From: DATKMG01 sp035541995
GTDB lineage: Bacteria > Acidobacteriota > Terriglobia > Versatilivoradales > Versatilivoraceae
Direction of reading: 5' to 3'
Length of the DNA: 9,692 nt
Assembly: GCA_035541995.1 (NCBI GenBank)
Contig: DATKMG010000673.1
Span: 1 to 9,692, forward strand
Position numbers and translations under genes: made by a program. The notes beneath the pieces are model-generated. The model ran no database searches and was not told where the DNA came from. It was given only the letters and a program-made list of their open reading frames with translations. Shown piece by piece: positions 6,255-9,692 of this stretch (positions are counted from its first letter, which is position 1; every line of letters starts with the position of its first letter).

Positions 6255-6815
6255 ATGGACTTATCTAAGCTCCTGGACCGTTGCCGAGAAGGAGATGAAT
6301 TGGCGTGGGAGGCGCTGGTACGCCAGTATCAAGGTCGAATCCTGGGACTAGCATACCACTATACCGGGAACCGGGAGGAGGCTCGGGACTTAGCCCAGGA
6401 AGTTTTCATCCGGGTCTATCGAAACATTCACCTCTGTAAAGGGGCTGAGATGTTTATGCCCTGGGTGATTCGCATAGCCCGAAACCTCTCGATAGACCAA
6501 CAGCGTCGTAAAGCAGCCAGACCGACTGCCAGCGATGTTCCAGTTGATGAAATGGGAGACCTGGCAGATCCCGGCCGCGACCCGGAGGCCGAGTGGATGG
6601 CCAATTCCCGAAAGCGCCTGATCTTCCGCGCCTTGCAGGAATTGACCGACATAAATCGAGAAATCGTCCTTCTTAAGGAAATTCAGGGGCTGACTCTTGA
6701 AGAAATTTCATCGCTTCTTAAGGTGCCTTTGGGAACGGTGAAGTCGCGCGCCAATCGTGCCCGGATCGAACTAGCTGAGAAGGTGCTGATTCTTTCCGGC
6801 CAACAAGTGGCGTAG
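6255..6815 (+). CDS. ECF-family RNA polymerase sigma factor
   Basis: 186-aa group IV sigma factor that directs RNA polymerase to a small regulon. Region 2 spans about 10-86: AWEALVRQYQGRILGLAY (17-34), the core-binding/-10 segment DLAQEVFIRVYRNI (45-58) and VIRIARNLSIDQQRRK (71-86). A variable linker follows (about 87-118), then region 4 (about 120-178) with the -35-recognition helix-turn-helix LTLEEISSLLKVPLGTVKSRANRAR (146-170). There is no C-terminal extension, and the length is typical. The start ATG has only a weak purine stretch (AAGAGAG) before it. The anti-sigma gene begins 10 bp after its stop, so the two are very likely co-transcribed. A GAACC-N16-CGTT promoter upstream suggests autoregulation. 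Confidence 0.95.
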   Translation: MDLSKLLDRCREGDELAWEALVRQYQGRILGLAYHYTGNREEARDLAQEVFIRVYRNIHLCKGAEMFMPWVIRIARNLSIDQQRRKAARPTASDVPVDEMGDLADPGRDPEAEWMANSRKRLIFRALQELTDINREIVLLKEIQGLTLEEISSLLKVPLGTVKSRANRARIELAEKVLILSGQQVA

Positions 6816-6825
6816 GGAGAAATGT

Positions 6826-7728
6826 ATGGGGCCCATCGAGATAGACTGTCGGTTTATTGAAGACCACCTCGAAGAGATTCTAGTTCGAGCACTTCCCCCC
6901 GATACTGTGTCGGCGGTCAACCATCATTTGGCTCGGTGCAGCGCGTGCCGGCAACTGATCGAGATTGCGGAGTGCAGGCAGAATCCGTGGCTAGCCGATG
7001 CAACGCCCGACTTCACGCAGGCAGTGTTGGAGAAAACATCGGGGGCCGCATGCAAAAAGGCTCGTACCCTGGTATGCGCTTGGGCAGACCAGGAATTGGG
7101 ACAGGAGGAGGGTGAATTACTAAGTTCTCATTTGAAGTATTGTCGTGCCTGCCAGGCTCTTGCCGTCACCTTAATGGAACTCAAGGCCGAGCTTCCGACC
7201 ATGGCTGAGGTCACTCCGGACCCCGGCTTTTGTCTTTCAATCCTGAAAGAAACAGTCGCTAATCGAAGTTGGAAGATTAGGGCCGTCAAGTGGTGGGAGA
7301 GCCTTTTCCAGCGACCTCGGTTCGCCTGGGAAGCTGCTTACTTGGGAACACTGGTGATTTTTGGCCTTCTCGGGGTAATTCCTGGTTTTAAGGCGACAAA
7401 TGGGTTATCGGCAGTAGGAGTTCTTTCTCATCGACCAGTGGCTTTCTTAGAGTCCATCCAATGGAACGTACCCACACTGGGTGAGCTTCAAGACCCCTTG
7501 GCCTCCAGACTGACCAGTTCGCTGGACATTCGTATCTCGACTGTTAGGCGAGGAGCAACCAGTTCTCTGGAGGAAGTCAGGCATGTGACCAGGCAAGCGT
7601 GGATTGTTGGTTTCACTGCCGGTTCGGACGGGGCAGGATGGTTGCGAAACAAAGCGGTGCTGTACCTGTGGAAACTCAAATCCTACCAACACAATTTATC
7701 TCTATCGAATTCAACCAGCAAATCATAG
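6826..7728 (+). CDS. Membrane anti-sigma factor with two zinc-finger (ZAS/zf-HC2) motifs
   Basis: 300-aa protein predicted to hold the adjacent ECF sigma factor at the membrane until a signal releases it. Two zinc-binding anti-sigma motifs have identical spacing, C-x25-H-x3-C-x2-C: C8/H34/C38/C41 (HLARCSAC) and C76/H102/C106/C109 (HLKYCRAC). One membrane helix lies at about 169-187 (EAAYLGTLVIFGLLGVIPGF), so the fingers are cytoplasmic and residues 190-300 are outside. That C-terminal part is about 110 aa and I recognise no fold in it. Start: ATG 6826 preceded by GGGAGA 5 nt away; another ATG at 6822 is out of frame. Most zf-HC2 anti-sigma factors have one finger; two in tandem look like an internal duplication. 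The extracytoplasmic part is the probable sensor or protease target, which is an inference. Confidence 0.9.
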   Translation: MGPIEIDCRFIEDHLEEILVRALPPDTVSAVNHHLARCSACRQLIEIAECRQNPWLADATPDFTQAVLEKTSGAACKKARTLVCAWADQELGQEEGELLSSHLKYCRACQALAVTLMELKAELPTMAEVTPDPGFCLSILKETVANRSWKIRAVKWWESLFQRPRFAWEAAYLGTLVIFGLLGVIPGFKATNGLSAVGVLSHRPVAFLESIQWNVPTLGELQDPLASRLTSSLDIRISTVRRGATSSLEEVRHVTRQAWIVGFTAGSDGAGWLRNKAVLYLWKLKSYQHNLSLSNSTSKS

Positions 7729-7774
7729 AAGTGCCTCATGACCTTCTCAGGTCACCACGACGGATGAAAATGCT

Positions 7775-7843
7775 GGAGGGCCGAGCTCTGCGAGGCCGGT
7801 TTTTGTCTTGCCTGCTTGCCGGCCTCACGAAGTTCGGCCCTCC
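7775..7843. repeat. Long two-tier palindrome (REP-like) after the anti-sigma gene
   Basis: Outer stem GGAGGGCCGA (7775-7784) pairs with TCGGCCCTCC (7834-7843). Nested inside, GAGGCCGG (7792-7799) pairs with CCGGCCTC (7819-7826) around a 19-nt pyrimidine-rich loop. Both stems are perfect and separated by 7-nt internal loops on each side. It lies about 46 bp after the anti-sigma stop. No T-run follows, so it resembles a repetitive palindrome or mRNA-stabilising hairpin more than an intrinsic terminator, although it may help end that transcript. Confidence 0.65.
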
Positions 7844-7884
7844 CAATGGACATTTCGTAAGAGACCTTCCCAATCTTATTCCGA

Positions 7885-7912
7885 CACCGAACCTTTTTTC
7901 GGACGCTGCGTT
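7885..7912 (+). promoter_or_regulatory. ECF-type promoter of the membrane-protein gene
   Basis: CACCGAACCTTTTT (7885-7898) is identical to the 14-mer of the sigma-operon promoter and is followed at nearly the same distance by TGCGTT (7907-7912). The spacing is GAACC-N15-CGTT here and N16 there. The predicted start is near 7919, about 35 nt before ATG 7954. This implies that the gene belongs to the ECF sigma regulon. Confidence 0.7.
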
Positions 7913-7953
7913 TACTGAGGTGGACGGGTTAATAATTCATCGAAGGAGGATAT

Positions 7954-8601
7954 ATGAGTCCAGCTAATGAAGTGCGATATTCGGAAAGGGAAACTCAGGC
8001 GGCTGCACCAGCGTACCCAAGAGGCGAACCGGGCACGCCGCCTGAACCAGAGTATTCTAAGCTGGAACGAACGGGAAGGAACCGCATTTTCTATCAGGAA
8101 GATCCACGTGCCAAGTCGCCTGCCCTTGCCATGGTGCTATCATTGATGCCGGGTTTGGGCCAGGTTTACCTGGGTTACTACCAACAGGGTTTTGTCAATG
8201 TCCTCGTGGTGGCTTCCATCATTGCTGCATTGGCGTCCGGCCAGCTTCCTGGATACCTGCTACCTCTGTTGGGGGTTTTTCTGGCCTTTTTCTGGCTCTA
8301 CAACCTGGTGGATGCCGGCAGGCGGGCCTCGCTTTACAATCAGGCCCTTACTGGTCTCGGCCCTCTGGAAATGCCAGGAGGGCTTACGATTTATGAGAGT
8401 GGCGGGTCCATTGCCGGAGGAGCTGCGCTGATTGTCGTCGGGCTGTTGTTTTTTGCCCATACACGCTTCGGGATGTCGCTGGAATGGCTGGAGCAGTGGT
8501 GGCCTATCGCCCTGATTCTTATGGGAGCTTACCTACTTTTCAAAGCCTATCGAGAGCATAAGAATAAGACCCAGGTCCCCCCGGAAGCAGGTACTGCTTA
8601 A
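7954..8601 (+). CDS. Multi-pass membrane protein with TM2-like and LiaI/LiaF-like segments
   Basis: 215-aa membrane protein of unknown function. Residues 1-55 are polar, Pro/Glu/Arg-rich and lack a signal peptide, so they are probably cytoplasmic. A first hydrophobic block (about 56-120) contains ALAMVLSLMPGLGQVYLGYYQQGFVN, the pattern of TM2-like small membrane domains, with about three helices and ending WLYNLVDAGRRA. A second block (about 150-198) has two helices with the pattern GG-x-GAALIVVGLLFF ... WWPIALILMGAYLLF, as in LiaI/LiaF-like (DUF5668-type) transmembrane domains. The ribosome site AAGGAGGA is strong, 4 nt before ATG 7954. Its promoter matches that of the upstream sigma operon, so it is likely a target of that ECF sigma factor and may take part in an envelope-stress response; that role is inferred only from context and LiaF resemblance. 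Confidence 0.85.
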   Translation: MSPANEVRYSERETQAAAPAYPRGEPGTPPEPEYSKLERTGRNRIFYQEDPRAKSPALAMVLSLMPGLGQVYLGYYQQGFVNVLVVASIIAALASGQLPGYLLPLLGVFLAFFWLYNLVDAGRRASLYNQALTGLGPLEMPGGLTIYESGGSIAGGAALIVVGLLFFAHTRFGMSLEWLEQWWPIALILMGAYLLFKAYREHKNKTQVPPEAGTA

Positions 8602-8639
8602 CAGGTAGAGCTGGTCTTCCTTCGCAACCTGCATCCAGC

Positions 8640-8670
8640 CCCCATCCCGAGGCTCTTTCCCGGGATGGGG
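8640..8670 (+). terminator. GC-rich hairpin, possible terminator of the membrane-protein gene
   Basis: CCCCATCCCG (8640-8649) pairs perfectly with CGGGATGGGG (8661-8670) around an 11-nt loop, 38 bp after the stop codon. No T-run follows, so intrinsic termination is uncertain. Confidence 0.4.
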
Positions 8671-8866
8671 TCCACCGTACACTCCTGTGCCATTCGCCGC
8701 GTTCTGGTGAACGGCAAACCAGCTGGCAAGGAATATTCATACCTACCTTACGGTTTGAATATCAAAACCGAAGTGACGGCAGGCCTGGCTGGTCATCGAG
8801 CCATTCTCCGTGTTAGCCTCGAAATGGGGTTGGAAGAGAATGCACAAAATTCGTGCGAATGCCGTC

Positions 8867-8944
8867 CAGTGCGGCCGCCCGCGGGGGCGGCCAACCCGAG
8901 CTCCATTGGGTTGCCTGGGAGCGCCGACGCCCACGTCGGCACTG
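8867..8944. repeat. Compact multi-hairpin element (four-way-junction-like)
   Basis: A 6-bp outer pair CAGTGC (8867-8872) / GCACTG (8939-8944) encloses three hairpins in a row: GGCCGCCC/GGGCGGCC (8873-8892, 4-nt loop), AACCC/GGGTT (8893-8912) and GCCGACG/CGTCGGC (8923-8940, loop CCCA). The last shares 2 bp with the outer stem. From memory, the GGGAGCGCCGACG...CGTCGGC piece resembles dispersed palindromic repeats in several soil bacteria; that is unverified. It could be a dispersed repeat or a structured RNA. Confidence 0.55.
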
Positions 8945-9010
8945 TTGCTGAGCTGAGGCTCGACGATTCCCCTGACAACAGTCACCCATGAATTCTTAAA
9001 CAACTCATTG

Positions 9011-9421
9011 TTACTTGGCGGGGGTCGAAATGCGCCGAAGCCTTGGGGCCGCTTCTATTAGGCGGGGAAGCAGATCAAAAACCGTCGATTGCGTCCATGA
9101 TGCTCCGCTGCGAGTCCGGTACCCTCCGCCATTGAGAGCTTCTGCCACTTTAGAAAGCGGGCGGTCTGCAGCAATCAGTCCCAGCATGATCTCCAAGACC
9201 TCTCGCTCGGCAGGGTTTTCCTCCAGATGATGGCAATCGCTCGAGACGCGCAAGCCATAGGGAACTTCTTCCGTTTGCCTTGTCTCTCCCGATACCGCAT
9301 CCTCTACTGGGCGTTCCCATTCCACACCCACGAGTTTCCACCCATCCCTCTGCCTCTCTTCCACAAGCTGACTGCTGAGAGGCTCTGCTAAAATCTCACG
9401 CCAGTGCTCTATTCGAACCAT
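9011..9421 (-). CDS. Small protein resembling the C-terminal domain of large serine recombinases
   Basis: 136-aa protein. The C-terminal half (about 70-125: EREVLEIMLGLIAADRPLSKVAEALNGGGYRTRSGASWTQSTVFDLLPRLIEAAP) has the pattern of the Recombinase domain of large serine integrases (KIAxxLNxxGxxTRxGxxWxxxxVxxIL), a helix-turn-helix-like DNA-binding fold. The N-terminal half (MVRIEHWREILAEPLSSQLVEERQRDGWKLVGVEWERP) has no resolvase catalytic serine motif, so strand exchange is not expected. ATG 9421 is chosen over the in-frame ATG 9445 because GGAGG lies 4 nt upstream. It stands alone, convergent with the membrane-protein gene. It may be a stand-alone DNA-binding protein descended from a recombinase. 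It does not look freshly truncated: it has its own ribosome site and a clean start. The function is unknown. Confidence 0.72.
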   Translation of the reverse strand: MVRIEHWREILAEPLSSQLVEERQRDGWKLVGVEWERPVEDAVSGETRQTEEVPYGLRVSSDCHHLEENPAEREVLEIMLGLIAADRPLSKVAEALNGGGYRTRSGASWTQSTVFDLLPRLIEAAPRLRRISTPAK

Positions 9422-9533
9422 ATCGCCTCCGGATCCTTGATTCAAGTTGGGAGAAATTTAGGGGCCTGTCTAATTCCTAGTCCAGACCGTCAAGAAGACT
9501 CCGCGCACTTTGCATAAAGCCTCATCACTTTCC

Positions 9534-9627
9534 ATTGCCGATTGTCGATTCCCGATTGCCGATTTACCTGGTCACCGAACTACTTCCCCCAGGCCAATTC
9601 GGAAATCGGTAATCGCCAATCGGCAAT
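9534..9627. repeat. Second inverted heptamer array (GATTNNC units)
   Basis: Two arms of 38-39 bp (9534-9571 and 9589-9627) face each other across a 17-bp loop. Read outward-in, each is ATTGCC followed by 7-bp units: left GATTGTC, GATTCCC, GATTGCC, then GATTTA-CCTGG; right (minus strand) GATTGGC, GATTACC, GATTTCC, then GAATTGG-CCTGG. It starts 4 bp after the permease stop codon and could fold into a long hairpin at the end of that transcript. It has the same 7-bp periodicity as the arms at 3668-3697 and 4154-4183 but a different unit. Confidence 0.75.
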
Positions 9628-9631
9628 TTCC

Positions 9632-9692
9632 TCATTCGTACCGCAGTGCCACCATGGGATCGACTCTTGTGGCCCGGAGTGCGGGAATGTAG
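9632..9692 (-). CDS. MacB/FtsX-type ABC permease, C-terminal fragment (partial)
   Basis: The minus strand enters from the right edge and reads YIPALRATRVDPMVALRYE followed by TGA (9632-9634). PAxRAxRVDPMxALRYE is the standard C-terminus of MacB-like ABC permeases, above all the large acidobacterial ones. It follows the last transmembrane helix and is cytoplasmic. Only 19 codons plus one base are present; the rest lies outside the window. Whether this permease works with the ABC ATPase at 2962-3627 cannot be decided here. Confidence 0.85.
   Translation of the reverse strand, partial: YIPALRATRVDPMVALRYE

Larger units (their letters stand above)
8602..9010. other. 409-bp non-coding region rich in palindromes
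   Basis: Between the membrane-protein gene and the convergent recombinase-like gene I see no convincing gene. It holds the hairpin at 8640-8670, a short ATATTCA/TGAATAT inverted repeat (around 8734-8760), and the multi-hairpin element at 8867-8944. An open frame at 8665-8991 lacks a ribosome site, runs through the hairpins and resembles no family I know. Confidence 0.6.

Noticed and set aside
7797..7814. GG-N10-GC spacing (CGGTTTTTGTCTTGCC) as a sigma-54 promoter for the membrane-protein gene
   Set aside because: Only GG and TTGC match the consensus and it lies in the loop of a palindrome; the ECF promoter at 7885 explains the gene better.
7599..7967. 122-codon plus-strand open frame overlapping the anti-sigma gene end
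   Set aside because: It starts within the anti-sigma gene, runs through a strong palindrome and the ECF promoter, and its protein has no recognisable pattern.
8665..8991. 108-codon plus-strand open frame
   Set aside because: It has no ribosome site and passes through the multi-hairpin element; the part VNGKPAGKEYSYLPYG looks protein-like but matches nothing I recognise. A decayed gene remnant cannot be excluded.
8995..9020. AACAA-TGAG-TTGTTT hairpin just after the recombinase-like gene as a terminator
   Set aside because: A 5-bp AT-rich stem with three T residues is too weak to call with confidence.

Overview
This window most likely comes from an acidobacterial chromosome, or a close relative. 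Three things suggest this. The two response regulators share a receiver with the phospho-acceptor loop DLNYARDTTSGQEGLDLL. The right edge cuts the C-terminus of a MacB/FtsX-type permease (RATRVDPMVALRYE). The composition is moderately GC with many small palindromes. The taxonomy is an inference from family recollection, not from a search.

Left block (3-5818, all minus strand). In transcription order it holds: a response regulator with a GAF-like domain and a PP2C/SpoIIE phosphatase output (4196-5818); a small four-helix-bundle (23S rRNA intervening-sequence-protein type) gene framed by inverted heptamer repeats (3668-4183); an orphan MacB/LolD-type ABC ATPase (2962-3627); an NtrC-type sigma-54 activator (1442-2815); and an NtrY-like membrane sensor kinase (3-1445) that overlaps the activator by 4 bp. 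The two receivers are close paralogues, so one kinase may feed two outputs: sigma-54 transcription and a protein-phosphatase switch. A near-consensus -24/-12 sigma-54 promoter (5945-5960) drives the phosphatase gene. A perfect 11-bp inverted repeat sits about 118 bp upstream of its predicted start, where an NtrC-type enhancer would be expected.

Middle block (6255-8601, plus strand). An ECF sigma factor and a two-zinc-finger, single-pass membrane anti-sigma factor form an operon. A separate gene follows for a multi-pass membrane protein (TM2-like segment plus LiaI/LiaF-like segment). The sigma operon and the membrane-protein gene carry nearly identical ECF-type promoters: the same 14-mer CACCGAACCTTTTT plus TGCGTT at matching spacing. 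The sigma factor therefore probably controls its own operon and the downstream gene.

Right block (8602-9692). It is mostly non-coding and rich in palindromes: a 10-bp hairpin after the membrane gene, then a compact multi-hairpin element (8867-8944). Then come a 136-aa protein resembling the C-terminal domain of large serine recombinases without the catalytic domain, a second inverted heptamer array (9534-9627), and the last 19 codons of a MacB-like permease entering from the right on the minus strand.

The most novel-looking signals are the two inverted arrays of 7-bp units (one enclosing a four-helix-bundle gene), the matched pair of ECF promoters, the sigma-54 promoter with its palindromic upstream site, and the multi-hairpin element.
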